The notes: generated from the letters alone by a model not told the origin. A DNA stretch of 39,734 bases from Akkermansia muciniphila (GCA_945870025.1 CAMBQN010000024.1:1-39734); one strand, 5' to 3'; shown: positions 16,205-25,344, counted from the stretch's first letter. A program made the numbers and translations.

Positions 16205-18536
16205 ACTCTCTGTGGGATCCTTTTTGATTCATCCGTTCCAGTGCCCATCGGGCGCGTGCCGCGGTGTTGACTTCGGGAATATGCGCCATGCGGCGCAACG
16301 CCTCGATCGCGGGTCTGTGGCGCGCGCGGCCCAGGCACCAGGCGGCGACCGCATGCACGGTGTAGTTCTGGTGGGTATCGAGCAATAACGTGAGTATCTT
16401 CGGCAAGGCGTCGCGGCTGCCGCGTGCGGCGAGTGTTTGCATCACCGCGCCGGTTCGACGCCACGCCTCCACCGGCGCATCATCGAGCGCGGCGAGCAAC
16501 GCCGCATCGGGTTCATCCAGAAGCGCGAAGGGTTCGCAGTCCAGATCACAGACGTGCTCCACGTCGGTGATCTGCTTTCCGGTAACCGGTTCGGCATCCG
16601 GAAGCGCACCAATCTCCGGGGGCAGCGTAAAGCGGTCTGAGCCGCCCGTCCAGACCGCCTCCCACGCGCCGTCCGCAATCAGATGCAGCGAAAGCCCATC
16701 GACGCCCTCGGGCACCAGGCAGGTGACGAAGCGGACGCACCGACCGGTTGCGGAAAGATCGCTGCGCACGCTCCCCTCGTCGGGCCAGCCGCGCCCCAGC
16801 GGAAAAGTCGGCACGGTCGTCAGCGAGACCGGTCCGCGCTGTGCGACCCCGTCGGCATCGGCCAGCCAGGCCAGGGTCACCCCGAGGCCGGACGGCAGGT
16901 CGAGCCGCACGCCGAGCGGATCCACCGGACGCGCGCCCCGGCGAAGCCACAGCCGCCAGGTAAAGGTGTGTGCGGTCGGCGCCTGCAGATCGTCAACCAC
17001 CCACGTGACCCCCGACGCGCCCACCGACACCGTCCGCCGCATGCGCGACACATCAAACGCCGGCTGATAGTAGGCCGCCGCTTCTCCCGCAACGGTATGG
17101 CGATCGGTTTCGAGGCGTTCAAAAAGCAGTCGTCCCTCGCGCGCCTGAACGGGAAAATAAGAGTCCCAGCCGTCCACCACGATCGCACAGGCAGATCCCA
17201 GAAAACCCTGTTGACTCCCGCGCATCCACGCATCGAGACTGCCGTACTGCTGAACGATCAGCTCTTTTTCAACAGCGGAAAGAGCCGTCAGGGTGCGCGC
17301 CATCGCCGCATCCGAAAAAAGCATCGGCTGTTTGTTGTCATGCGTCCCGTCGGCCGAGATCGGCTCACCGCCGAGATCGATCATCAGGTGGTTGGGGTTG
17401 ACCTCTTCGCGGCTGATGCCCTGCACGCTGGCCGAACAGCGATCCCAGACCACCAGAACGCGCAATCGCCGTGGCAGGTGCTCGACAGCCGCCCCTACCG
17501 CTGGCAGGCTCCAGCCGGTCAGCACGGGCCGGGGCTCAGGGGCTGAATCACGCCCCTTTGATCGTGCGCCCTCGTGCTCCGGCCAATACAGCAGCGTCCA
17601 GAGCCGGTCGTCGGGGCGCCAAGCCAATTGTTGGGGGGTGTCCCACGCGGACTCGGCAATCTGCAGAATCCGCGGGTCGCCGGACAGATTGGCCCACAAC
17701 GTACGGGCGGCAAGGTTGTGTATCGGCGCCCAGCCGTACGAATCCCACGGCGGCAGCAGTCCGCCACAACTGCCCATGGCCACCTCCATGCGCAGGGTGT
17801 CTGACAAGCGCCACCCGTTGGGTTCCCACCGGCGATCCCAGACGCCGCATTCGCCCAGTTGTTCGAGAAACACGCCGGCCCACATCACCAGGCCGGAGAC
17901 CACGTCGGACTGATACGTCGACCCCTCGCCGGTGTAGCCGCTGGGCGCCATCAATCCGAGCACCTGTTTGAACTTTGGAAAAGCCCAGTCCCGCAAGGCC
18001 CGTGCGCGCGCCGAAACGCCCTCCACATCGGCGAAGGCGTGCCCGGCCAGCGTGCTGCAGAACGTCATCGAGAACTGTTGATTGTGGCCACCCGGGACAC
18101 GCGCCCGCAGCACCGGAATGACGTAGTCGTAGAAGAAATTCAGAATGGCCGTACCGACGAGCCGCCGTTCCGCGGCTGTCCAGGCGCCCTGGTTGTCGAG
18201 CCAGGTGAAATAAACGGAAAGCCGCATCATGCGCGGCGCCATGCACCAGATATGGGCATCGAGCGAATTCTGCGCCGTCGCCAAGGATGCTGGCGACTGG
18301 TTCTGGGCCAGAATCAGCGGATTCAGCGCCAGCGTCAAAATGTGGCCTTTGGCCTCGGCGATGGCGACCGGGTCGCCCAGCAGCGCGGGCAGGAAGATGT
18401 GGTGCCGGCGGAACTCGCCGTCGCGCGTCAACCGCTCATTGAAACGCGCCAGCCCTTTCGCCAGCAGCGGTGGCGGATGGTCCAGTTTATGGCGCAGCGC
18501 AGGAAGATCGGGAACCAGCAGGAGGAGTTGGCTCAT
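16185..18536 (-). CDS. Heparinase II/III-like protein with HEAT-like tail
   Basis: A 783-residue protein. The N-terminal half (about 40-400) is helical and resembles the alpha/alpha toroid of heparinase II/III-type polysaccharide lyases, including SGYTGEGSTYQSDV. The middle (about 420-660) is beta-rich, as in the lyase beta-sandwich. The C-terminus (about 690-775) has HEAT-like pairs such as LPKILTLLLDTHQNYTVHAVA and AIEALRRMAHI. I cannot pick out catalytic Tyr/His residues with confidence, so the lyase role is tentative. No signal peptide is seen at the chosen start (18536), which follows the PilT stop by 7 bases; an upstream extension to 18662 would overlap pilT. The last residues (about RELATIGT) and the stop codon are encoded by one arm of the palindrome at 16144-16204, suggesting the natural C-terminus was altered by that element. 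Confidence 0.6.
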   Translation of the reverse strand: MSQLLLLVPDLPALRHKLDHPPPLLAKGLARFNERLTRDGEFRRHHIFLPALLGDPVAIAEAKGHILTLALNPLILAQNQSPASLATAQNSLDAHIWCMAPRMMRLSVYFTWLDNQGAWTAAERRLVGTAILNFFYDYVIPVLRARVPGGHNQQFSMTFCSTLAGHAFADVEGVSARARALRDWAFPKFKQVLGLMAPSGYTGEGSTYQSDVVSGLVMWAGVFLEQLGECGVWDRRWEPNGWRLSDTLRMEVAMGSCGGLLPPWDSYGWAPIHNLAARTLWANLSGDPRILQIAESAWDTPQQLAWRPDDRLWTLLYWPEHEGARSKGRDSAPEPRPVLTGWSLPAVGAAVEHLPRRLRVLVVWDRCSASVQGISREEVNPNHLMIDLGGEPISADGTHDNKQPMLFSDAAMARTLTALSAVEKELIVQQYGSLDAWMRGSQQGFLGSACAIVVDGWDSYFPVQAREGRLLFERLETDRHTVAGEAAAYYQPAFDVSRMRRTVSVGASGVTWVVDDLQAPTAHTFTWRLWLRRGARPVDPLGVRLDLPSGLGVTLAWLADADGVAQRGPVSLTTVPTFPLGRGWPDEGSVRSDLSATGRCVRFVTCLVPEGVDGLSLHLIADGAWEAVWTGGSDRFTLPPEIGALPDAEPVTGKQITDVEHVCDLDCEPFALLDEPDAALLAALDDAPVEAWRRTGAVMQTLAARGSRDALPKILTLLLDTHQNYTVHAVAAWCLGRARHRPAIEALRRMAHIPEVNTAARARWALERMNQKGSHRELATIGT

Positions 18537-18543
18537 ACGCGCA

Positions 18544-20013
18544 TCAGGTCTCTTGGAATATTTTGCCGGTTTCGTAAAGCTTGAGGCGGGCCAGCAGGGG
18601 GTCGACGGCCAAGCCAGCCGCCACGGATATCTTGATTGCCTTGCGAAGGGTGTCGGCCGCACGGCGGGTGTTACCCGCCGCTGCCTGGGCGGCGGCCAGC
18701 GTGTCGAGCACCGACGGGGTATCTCCGCCTGACAATTTCACCACCCGCTCGGCCAACTGGAGCGCCTCCTTGGGATCGGCCGCATCGGGAATCGAACAGG
18801 TCGCCAGTATCCACGCCAGGTCGTTCAGCGTGCCGATGTCGTCCGGCCGGCTCCGCAGCGTTGCGCGCAGCGGTTCGATTTTCTCGTTGAAAGCCTGCCT
18901 TCGCGCCTCGGTCTCCTTGATAGCCAGCTCATCGAGAAACGACAGCGAGACGCCCGCGTTTTTCAGGGCGACCTGCATCTCCTCCTTGTCGATCGCCTTG
19001 ATATAGGCCTCGTTTGCGGTGACGCGACCCGAGGTTACCAGTTTGGTCAGCGCGTCGCTGAACGTCTGCATCCCGATGGCACGGCTGACCTGCATGACCG
19101 AGGGGATCATGAAGATTTTTCCTTCGCGAATATGGTTTGCAACCGGCACGTTGACCATCATCACCTCGAACGCAGCCAGACGGCCGCCGCCGATCTTCTG
19201 ACACAGTGTCTGGGCGACGACGCCCTTGAGCGTGTCGCTCAACATCGAGCGAATCTGGTTCTGCCGTTCCGACGGAAACTTGTCGATCACGCGGTCAACG
19301 GCCGTGGCGGCGTTGTTCGTGTGCAGCGTGCCGAACACGAGATGTCCGGTTTCCGCCGTTTCGATGGCGATTTCGATCGTCTCCAGATCGCGCATTTCAC
19401 CGACCAGCACAATATCGGGGTCTTCGCGCAAGGCCGCACGGAGGGCACGCGCGAAGCTCTTGGTGTCGTGGTGAACCTCGCGCTGGTTGATCAGGCATTT
19501 GATGGGCTGGTGGACAAATTCAATGGGATCCTCGATGGTGATCACATGCTCTGAACGGTTGCGGTTGATGTGATCGATCATCGCCGCCAGCGTCGTCGAC
19601 TTGCCGCTTCCGGTCGGACCGGTCACCAGCACCAGACCTTTGGAGAGATAACAGAGATCATGCAGCGCCTGCGGCATGCTCAACTGATCGAATGTCGGGA
19701 TTTTGTCGGGGATCAGACGAAACACGGCGCCCACGCCGTTCATGTCATGGAAGCCGTTCACGCGAAACCGGCCCAGTCTGTCGACCTTGTAGGCGAAGTC
19801 CGTATCCATCTCCTGTTCCAACTGAACGCGCCCATCCTCATGCATGATCTCGTGTAATAGCCCGAGAATGACCTCACTCGTCAAAATCGGTTCGGTGGCT
19901 ATCCGCGTCATGATGCCATGAATGCGCAGGAACGGCCGTTGTCCCGTCGAAAGATGGAGGTCACTCGCCTCATCTTTGACCATCATGTCCAATAGCCTAT
20001 CAATTTTTGGCAT
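18544..20013 (-). CDS. pilT: PilT-type ATPase with C-terminal TPR-like extension
   Basis: A 489-residue secretion-superfamily ATPase that powers type IV pilus retraction. It has Walker A GPTGSGKST (132-140), Asp box HVITIEDPIEF (156-166), Walker B DIVLVGEMRD (200-209), and His box TGHLVFGTLHTNN. The PilT ending around AIGMQTFSDALTKLV and the AIRAIP-like C-terminal region are recognisable. PilT is normally about 340-370 residues. Here residues about 370-489 add a helical tail, LNDLAWILATC and VLDTLAAAQAAAGNTRRAAD, typical of TPR repeats, so the ATPase may recruit a partner. It starts 3 bases after the PAS-protein stop and is followed 7 bases later by the heparinase-like gene. These three genes look co-transcribed, an unusual grouping. 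No other pilus gene is in the window. Confidence 0.92.
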   Translation of the reverse strand: MPKIDRLLDMMVKDEASDLHLSTGQRPFLRIHGIMTRIATEPILTSEVILGLLHEIMHEDGRVQLEQEMDTDFAYKVDRLGRFRVNGFHDMNGVGAVFRLIPDKIPTFDQLSMPQALHDLCYLSKGLVLVTGPTGSGKSTTLAAMIDHINRNRSEHVITIEDPIEFVHQPIKCLINQREVHHDTKSFARALRAALREDPDIVLVGEMRDLETIEIAIETAETGHLVFGTLHTNNAATAVDRVIDKFPSERQNQIRSMLSDTLKGVVAQTLCQKIGGGRLAAFEVMMVNVPVANHIREGKIFMIPSVMQVSRAIGMQTFSDALTKLVTSGRVTANEAYIKAIDKEEMQVALKNAGVSLSFLDELAIKETEARRQAFNEKIEPLRATLRSRPDDIGTLNDLAWILATCSIPDAADPKEALQLAERVVKLSGGDTPSVLDTLAAAQAAAGNTRRAADTLRKAIKISVAAGLAVDPLLARLKLYETGKIFQET

Positions 20014-20016
20014 GTC

Positions 20017-21012
20017 TTAGGTTTCCTTTGCCGATGAAACGCCCAATGTGACCACAGATGCCGGTGATAACGCGGCCAGAAACCCAACGGTTTTCTTGCG
20101 CACATTCAGTTCGGGGGCCAGACTCAACGTCAATTGTATCCGGGTCCCTGAAGCTTTGACGACCTGTACGGTCTCCCTCCAAAGCTCCCCGGCGAGGACG
20201 CGATGGATCGCATCCGATGACCCCGCCTCATTCCAAACCACCGAGAAGGGCTTGTCGCTCAGCTCATCGGCCTGGGCATATCCCAGCAGCCGGGCCAGCG
20301 CCGCGTTCGCCACCTTGATCTTCGCCTCGCTGTCGCAGGCCGCAGCGGCCGTCGGCACGTGGTTCAACAGGTTCTGGCAGCTTTTCAGCTTCTGCATCTG
20401 CGCAAAACGGCGCTCCACGTTGCGAATCGAGAAGACCAAATCGCCCTCATTCATCAGAGCGATCGAGCTGATGGCAATCTCGGCCGCGAATGTCGAACGA
20501 TCCTTGCGGACGCACTGCCCGTCAATCAGCACGAATCGATCCCCCGAAAGCCCCTCTCGGATACGGCTGATCAAGGCCGTGTTGACCCCCGGGATCAACG
20601 TGCTGATGGGCAAATCCCACGTCTCCTCGGGAGTGTAATTGAAAAAATACGTGACGCGATTGTTGATGTCAATCACATGCCCCTTGGGATCCGTAACCAG
20701 CACGGCGTCGTACAGACCACCCAGCAACTGTTTGTAAAGCGACCGATGGTCACTTTTATATGAGCTCGCGATCACCCCGCTGCCGCCCGTAATACTCGGC
20801 TCGAGCGACACGGATGGGGTTACTAGCGGTGTTGCAGGGAGGCTGACCGAATTCGCATTTTCAGAGACAACCACACGCCTTTCCTCTGGCGCGGCTGCAA
20901 CCTGATCATTCGGGTGCGCATCCCCTTGCGACTGGATTTTGATAGCCGAAGTCGTTTCATCAACCGCTTGCGGGTCCCCGTCTATCTGTCGATTCTTGAA
21001 CCAAAGTCTCAT
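20017..21012 (-). CDS. Double PAS-domain protein
   Basis: A 331-residue soluble protein. After a low-complexity N-terminus (about 1-90), residues about 95-210 form a PAS domain (LYDAVLVTDPKGHVIDINNR and FFNYTPEE), and about 215-325 form a second PAS-like domain (NHVPTAAAACDSEAKIKVAN and ARLLGYAQADEL). No kinase, GGDEF, EAL or HTH output domain follows, so it is probably a stand-alone sensor or adaptor. The start at 21012 has AGGGG 7 bases upstream. It is the first gene of the PAS-pilT-heparinase run, and its stop is 3 bases from the pilT start, suggesting that the sensor modulates PilT or twitching. That is an inference from context only. Confidence 0.78.
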   Translation of the reverse strand: MRLWFKNRQIDGDPQAVDETTSAIKIQSQGDAHPNDQVAAAPEERRVVVSENANSVSLPATPLVTPSVSLEPSITGGSGVIASSYKSDHRSLYKQLLGGLYDAVLVTDPKGHVIDINNRVTYFFNYTPEETWDLPISTLIPGVNTALISRIREGLSGDRFVLIDGQCVRKDRSTFAAEIAISSIALMNEGDLVFSIRNVERRFAQMQKLKSCQNLLNHVPTAAAACDSEAKIKVANAALARLLGYAQADELSDKPFSVVWNEAGSSDAIHRVLAGELWRETVQVVKASGTRIQLTLSLAPELNVRKKTVGFLAALSPASVVTLGVSSAKET

Positions 21013-21143
21013 AAATCGCCCCTGTTCGAGCATCGTGCGTTCAGTTAGTATGCCAGATGCGCATGACGCTGGCTAGCAAAACCCGTTTTTATGCTCACCG
21101 TCTGAAATCCGTTTGGCATCTGTATCCGAAACGAAACGGGCTT

Positions 21144-21167
21144 ATTTGACTTTCAAATGGGTCAAAT
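21144..21167. promoter_or_regulatory. Dyad ATTTGAC-N10-GTCAAAT
   Basis: Perfect inverted 7-mers with a 10-base spacer in the 238-bp gap between the divergent PAS and receiver-kinase genes. The half-site spacing equals one helical turn plus arm length and suits a dimeric regulator. It lies 16 bases upstream of a candidate promoter. Confidence 0.45.
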
Positions 21168-21182
21168 GCCCTGTGCCACGAC

Positions 21183-21211
21183 TTGCCATAAGGGATGAGG
21201 TATGGTATTTT
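21183..21211 (+). promoter_or_regulatory. Candidate sigma-70-type promoter
   Basis: TTGCCA (21183-21188), 17 bases, then TATTTT (21206-21211). It matches the sigma-70 consensus at 5 of 6 and 4 of 6 positions, and lies 40 bases before the receiver-kinase start codon. Predicted by eye only. Confidence 0.4.
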
Positions 21212-21250
21212 GCACGCCGAATCTATTACCCAACAGGAGCCTGTCACCGG

Positions 21251-22477
21251 ATGATCACCATTTTAATTTTGGATCCAAGCCCGACGAACGTACACAAGGC
21301 GCTGGCCAGCCTTCATGCGGTGCTCGCCTTTGTGCCATCCGTCTCCCAGCTTGGCGCCGCGTTGCAGCGGTTGCAGCCGGATTTATTGATCTGTGATGTC
21401 AGTTTGAGCGATGTTTCGGGACGAACCATCGCCGATCAGGCACACACGCTTTCGCCCGGCACACGGGTTCTATTTACAGGTCCGCCGATCTGCCGCCTGC
21501 AAACCATTCGATTGATCGAGCAAAAACGCGTTGCCGCCTTTTTTCCAAAGCCCTGGCAGCTTGGGCCGCTTCAAGACGTCATCGCCAGTCTGCTGCCTCA
21601 CGCGACTGAAAAGATTAAGGCCGCTGCAGAACGCACCCTGAAGCAGCCGGTAACCAGTCGATTCCTCACCAGAAAAAGGCCAGAACCGGTGAAGGGAACC
21701 GAAGAGATCGATGGTCGCTACCGTTTGGACGAGAAGATCGGCGAAGGCGGGTCGGGCTATGTCTATCGCGCCCATGACCTCCTACTCGACATGCAGATCG
21801 CCATCAAATTGCTCCATCCGGCCCTTTACCGCAATGCCCAGGCGTTGGGCGATCTGCAGTCCGAAGCCCGCATCTGCATGACCCTCTCCCACCCCAATAT
21901 CGTCCGCCTCTACAACCTCGACAAGCGGGGAGGCCACTACCTGCTCGTCATGGAGTACATCGACGGACCGAATCTGTTCACTCTCCTCAAAGCCAACCCC
22001 ACGCCCGAACCCGCGATGTTTCGCGGCGTGATCGAGGCCGTCGCCGCGGCGCTCGACGAGGCCCATCGCAGCGGTGTGACCCACAGTGACCTCACACCGG
22101 GCAACATCCTGATCAACTCTGCTGGCGTGCTTAAGCTCATCGACTTCGGCATCGCCGCCCTCGCCAACCAGCAGGCCGTCCTCGGCGAGCTGATCGCCGG
22201 AACGCCATCCTACATGAGCCCCGAACAGATCCGCGGCGAGCCGATCGGGCCTGCCACCGATATTTTTACGTTCGGCGTGCTCGCCTATCAGATGCTCACC
22301 GGCTTCCTGCCGCAAGCGAATGATGCCACGTTGGACGATCTTGCCAACCAACCCCGGCCACCCCTCGTCGGTATTTCCGAGGCCGCCGCCGCGGTGATCG
22401 GCCGGGCTTTGGCCTTTGACCCTGCTGACCGCTGGCCCACCGCTGGCGCGTTTGCCGCCGCGCTCTTGCAAACCTGA
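21251..22477 (+). CDS. Receiver domain fused to Ser/Thr protein kinase
   Basis: A 408-residue signalling fusion. Residues 1-115 look like a response-regulator receiver: phosphoacceptor D49 in LLICDV and K100 in FFPKP. The first acidic pair is reduced to one Asp (LILDPS), so Mg2+ binding may be impaired. Residues about 155-405 form a Hanks-type kinase: GEGGSGYVYRA (164-174), K186, HSDLTPGN with catalytic D280 and N285, IDFG (D298) and YMSPEQIRG. A Ser replaces the Arg of HRD, making it non-RD like the LRR kinase. There is no membrane segment. The architecture implies that a histidine kinase controls Ser/Thr phosphorylation. The start at 21251 (AGGAG 10 bases upstream) is preferred over 21113, whose extra sequence is not domain-like. 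rmuC follows after 10 bases. Confidence 0.88.
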   Translation: MITILILDPSPTNVHKALASLHAVLAFVPSVSQLGAALQRLQPDLLICDVSLSDVSGRTIADQAHTLSPGTRVLFTGPPICRLQTIRLIEQKRVAAFFPKPWQLGPLQDVIASLLPHATEKIKAAAERTLKQPVTSRFLTRKRPEPVKGTEEIDGRYRLDEKIGEGGSGYVYRAHDLLLDMQIAIKLLHPALYRNAQALGDLQSEARICMTLSHPNIVRLYNLDKRGGHYLLVMEYIDGPNLFTLLKANPTPEPAMFRGVIEAVAAALDEAHRSGVTHSDLTPGNILINSAGVLKLIDFGIAALANQQAVLGELIAGTPSYMSPEQIRGEPIGPATDIFTFGVLAYQMLTGFLPQANDATLDDLANQPRPPLVGISEAAAAVIGRALAFDPADRWPTAGAFAAALLQT

Positions 22478-22487
22478 AGGAGGCCGC

Positions 22488-23813
22488 ATGATGACGCCCG
22501 CAGACGCAATCATCCTCCTCGTTCTGGCTGTTCTCATCGGACTGAATGTGTTCGCCCTCATCCGGCGTGCGCGAGAGACGACGGAGAGCCGCTCCGTCGC
22601 GGACGACCTCGCCCGTCTCAACGAGCGGCTGCAGCAGGCGCTGACCGCCGCGCGGCAGGAGTCCGCCGAGTCGGCCGCCGCGCAGCGCCGCGAGCTGCTC
22701 GCCCAGATGCAGGAGCTTGGGCGCACCCTTCACGCCCTCCTTTCGACCCTCGGCGAAGGGCAGCAACGCCGCATCGCCGAACTCACCGCCGCTCAGCAGG
22801 CGCAGTTCGATGCCGTCCGCAAGACGCTCGACAGCAAGCTGGAGTCGCTTCGCAGCTCCGTCGGGGAGCAGCTCGACAAGGTCCGCCAGGACAATGCCGT
22901 CAAGCTCGATGAGATGCGACGCACCGTGGACGAGAAACTGCACGACACGCTCGAAAAACGCCTGGGCGAATCGTTCAAGCAGGTCAGCGAACGCCTCGAA
23001 CAGGTCCACAAGGGCCTCGGCGAAATGCAGGCGCTGGCGGTCGGCGTCGGCGATCTGAAGAAGGTGCTGACCAATGTCAAGACCCGCGGCTCTTGGGGCG
23101 AGGTGCAGCTCGGCGCCCTGCTCGAACAACTGCTCACAGCCGACCAATACGCCTCCCAGGTCCGAGTCCGTCCCCGCTCGACCGAAACCGTCGATTTCGC
23201 CATCCGCCTGCCGGGACGCGACGATGGCGATACGCCGGTGTGGCTGCCGATTGACGCCAAGTTCCCCAAGGAGGACTACGAACGCCTCTCGGACGCCGCC
23301 GAGCGGGGCGATGCAGCGGGCGTGGAGACTGCGGTGCGCCAGCTCGAAGCGCGCATTCGGCAGGAGGCGCGCGACATCCGCGACAAATACATCGCACCGC
23401 CCGACACCACCGATTTTGCAATTCTCTACCTGCCGACCGAGGGGCTTTACGCGGAAGTGCTGCGCCGGCCGGGCCTCGCCGATTTCCTGCAACGCGACTG
23501 CCGTGTTGTCGTCGCCGGCCCCACCACCCTCGCCGCCCTGCTCAACAGCCTGCAGATGGGCTTTCGCACCCTCGCCATCCAGAAACGCAGCAGCGAGGTC
23601 TGGAAGCTGCTGGCCGCCGTCAAAAAGAAGTTTGAAGGCTTTGGCGAGACCTTCAGCCGCGTCCAGAAGAAAATCCAGGAGGCCGACAAGGCCTTGGATG
23701 ACGCCCGCAGCGACACCGAGATCATCGGCAAGCGGCTCCGCCTCGTGGAGTCGGCCGACGATGCCGCTGTCCGCGACGCCCTCGCCCTCCCCGCCGGGTC
23801 CGATGCGGAATAG
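22488..23813 (+). CDS. rmuC: DNA recombination protein RmuC
   Basis: A 441-residue RmuC-family protein, linked in E. coli to limiting rearrangements at inverted repeats. One N-terminal membrane helix (about 6-25) is followed by a long coiled coil (about 30-185) rich in Gln and Glu. The conserved nuclease-like core has TRGSWGEVQLGALLEQLL, VWLPIDAKFPKEDY, FAILYLPTEGLYAEVL and VAGPTTLAALLNSLQMGF, all standard RmuC blocks. The DAKFP segment carries the putative PD-(D/E)XK-like acidic and Lys residues. AAGGAGG precedes two adjacent ATG codons (22488 and 22491); the second has the better spacing. It begins 10 bases after the receiver-kinase stop, so co-transcription is likely. An RmuC next to a recombination-prone repeat array is notable but probably coincidental. 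Confidence 0.94.
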   Translation: MMTPADAIILLVLAVLIGLNVFALIRRARETTESRSVADDLARLNERLQQALTAARQESAESAAAQRRELLAQMQELGRTLHALLSTLGEGQQRRIAELTAAQQAQFDAVRKTLDSKLESLRSSVGEQLDKVRQDNAVKLDEMRRTVDEKLHDTLEKRLGESFKQVSERLEQVHKGLGEMQALAVGVGDLKKVLTNVKTRGSWGEVQLGALLEQLLTADQYASQVRVRPRSTETVDFAIRLPGRDDGDTPVWLPIDAKFPKEDYERLSDAAERGDAAGVETAVRQLEARIRQEARDIRDKYIAPPDTTDFAILYLPTEGLYAEVLRRPGLADFLQRDCRVVVAGPTTLAALLNSLQMGFRTLAIQKRSSEVWKLLAAVKKKFEGFGETFSRVQKKIQEADKALDDARSDTEIIGKRLRLVESADDAAVRDALALPAGSDAE

Positions 23814-23923
23814 CCTGACACGATTCTTACAATCATTTTACGCCATTCTGACCCCTCCGCGCGTGAACTGTGCTTAAATTCCACCGTAACAGAGGCAACA
23901 GGGGCACAGCCGCCCCGGTTGGA

Positions 23924-23937
23924 AAGGAGGTGGCGTG
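23924..23937 (+). promoter_or_regulatory. Strong Shine-Dalgarno with in-frame GTG upstream of VWA gene
   Basis: AAGGAGGT (23924-23931) is a perfect anti-SD match and is followed by GTG at 23935, in frame with the VWA gene. Using it would put 27 polar residues ahead of an evident signal peptide that has its own site (GGGAGA) and ATG at 24016. It is preceded by a small stem GGGGC/GCCCC (23901-23916). It could be an alternative start or a leader-coupling site. Confidence 0.4.
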
Positions 23938-24015
23938 AACCCAGTGAATACGTGGTTTGCGATGGGATGGTGCGAGGGTATCAGACGGTGTAATAACAAC
24001 AACGGGAGAACAATC

Positions 24016-25344
24016 ATGAAAACCAAGTTTGGATTAGTGGCGCGAACCGCCGGGATGGCGATCGCGCTGTGCGGGTTTCAACGCGCGGCGTTGGCGGACC
24101 GGGTAAGGATGGACGTGGGCATGGCGACCACCCATCTGGAGGCAAACAAAAAGCAGATCGGCTACATCAAGGTCGGACTGACGGGGTTTGCGCTCGAACG
24201 GGAGCGGCGCACACCCGTCAATGTGGCGATCATCATCGACCGGTCCGGTTCGATGTCGGGCGACAAGATCGCCAAGGCCCGCGAAGCGGCCATGATGGCC
24301 GTGGACCGGCTCAATCCCGACGACATCGTTTCGGTGGTGGCCTATAACGACACCGTGTCGGTTCTGGTGCCAGCCACCAAGGTGTCCGACAAATCGGCCA
24401 TCCGCGCCGGCATCGAGCGCCTCGACGCCTTTGGCTCCACGGCACTGTTCGCGGGCGTCAGCAAGGGCGCCGACGAGGTCCGCAAATTCCTCTCGCGCGA
24501 CCGCGTCAACCGCGTGATCCTGGTTTCGGATGGCCAGGCCAACGTGGGACCCTCCTCGACCTCCGCCCTGGCGGAGCTGGGCGAGTCGCTGGCCAAGGAG
24601 CGCATCTGCGTAACCACGATCGGCCTCGGCCTCGACTACAACGAGGATCTGATGACCCAGCTCGCCCGCAAGAGCGACGGCAACAGCGGTTTTGCCAACA
24701 GCAGCGACGACCTAGTCCGGCTGATGAAGTCCGAATTCGGGGATGTCCTGGCGGTCGTGGCCCAGGAGCTCAGCGTGCGCATTGATTGCGCGGAAGGGAT
24801 TCGCCCGGTGCGCGTGCTCGGCCGCGAAGCCGACATCACCGGCAGCACGGTGCGCGTGCTGATCAACCAGATCAATGCCGGCCAGGAAAAATACGTGCTG
24901 CTCGAGGTGGAGGTGCCCGCCACGCGCGCCAGTCAGACGCGCGAGGTCGCCGCCGTCACGGCCTCCTATGCGAACATGATGACCCGGTCAACCGACACGC
25001 TCTCGGCCACGACCAGTGTCCGGTTCACCGATTCGCCGGCGGAAGTCGAACGGAGCGTCAACCGCGAGGTCATGATCGCGGTGGTCACCCAGACCGCCGT
25101 CGAGCGGAATAAGCTGGCGGTGGAACTGCGCGACAAGGGCCGGATCGAAGAGGCGCACGCCGCCCTGACCGACAACGCGGGCTACCTAAAGCACAATGCG
25201 TCCAAGCTTGACTCCGCGGCGCTAGGAGTGTACGCTGCCCGCAACGTAGTGGATGCGAAGAATCTGGACGACGCCAATTGGGGCCGGCAACGTAAGGACA
25301 TGCGTTACATGCAGCGGTCTTCGGAGGCGCAACAGAGCTATTGA
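24016..25344 (+). CDS. Exported von Willebrand factor type A domain protein
   Basis: A 443-residue protein. A signal peptide (1-27, ending AALA) is followed by a short beta-rich segment and a VWA domain (about 69-250). The metal-ion adhesion motif is complete: D75-x-S77-x-S79 in IIIDRSGSM, Thr in FGSTALFAG, and Asp in LVSDGQAN. The following beta-sandwich and helical tail are as in bacterial VWA proteins of the YfbK type. VWA domains bind protein ligands through a bridging divalent metal, so an adhesion or complex-assembly role outside the cytoplasm is likely. No C-terminal anchor is visible. The histidine kinase gene starts 6 bases after the stop, so the VWA protein may present the signal to that sensor. 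The start at 24016 is chosen for the signal peptide; see the alternative GTG at 23935. Confidence 0.88.
   Translation: MKTKFGLVARTAGMAIALCGFQRAALADRVRMDVGMATTHLEANKKQIGYIKVGLTGFALERERRTPVNVAIIIDRSGSMSGDKIAKAREAAMMAVDRLNPDDIVSVVAYNDTVSVLVPATKVSDKSAIRAGIERLDAFGSTALFAGVSKGADEVRKFLSRDRVNRVILVSDGQANVGPSSTSALAELGESLAKERICVTTIGLGLDYNEDLMTQLARKSDGNSGFANSSDDLVRLMKSEFGDVLAVVAQELSVRIDCAEGIRPVRVLGREADITGSTVRVLINQINAGQEKYVLLEVEVPATRASQTREVAAVTASYANMMTRSTDTLSATTSVRFTDSPAEVERSVNREVMIAVVTQTAVERNKLAVELRDKGRIEEAHAALTDNAGYLKHNASKLDSAALGVYAARNVVDAKNLDDANWGRQRKDMRYMQRSSEAQQSY

Noticed and set aside
15985..16464. 159-codon minus-strand frame in the repeat-rich gap
   Set aside because: Its sequence is built from repeats, Arg-rich, and overlaps the palindrome and the heparinase gene end in another frame.
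22296..23492. 398-codon minus-strand frame across the receiver-kinase and rmuC
   Set aside because: It spans two well-supported plus-strand genes and their junction, and shows no domain or ribosome site.
23880..23940. Riboswitch before the VWA gene
   Set aside because: Only a 5-bp stem and a strong ribosome site are present; no known aptamer core was recognised.
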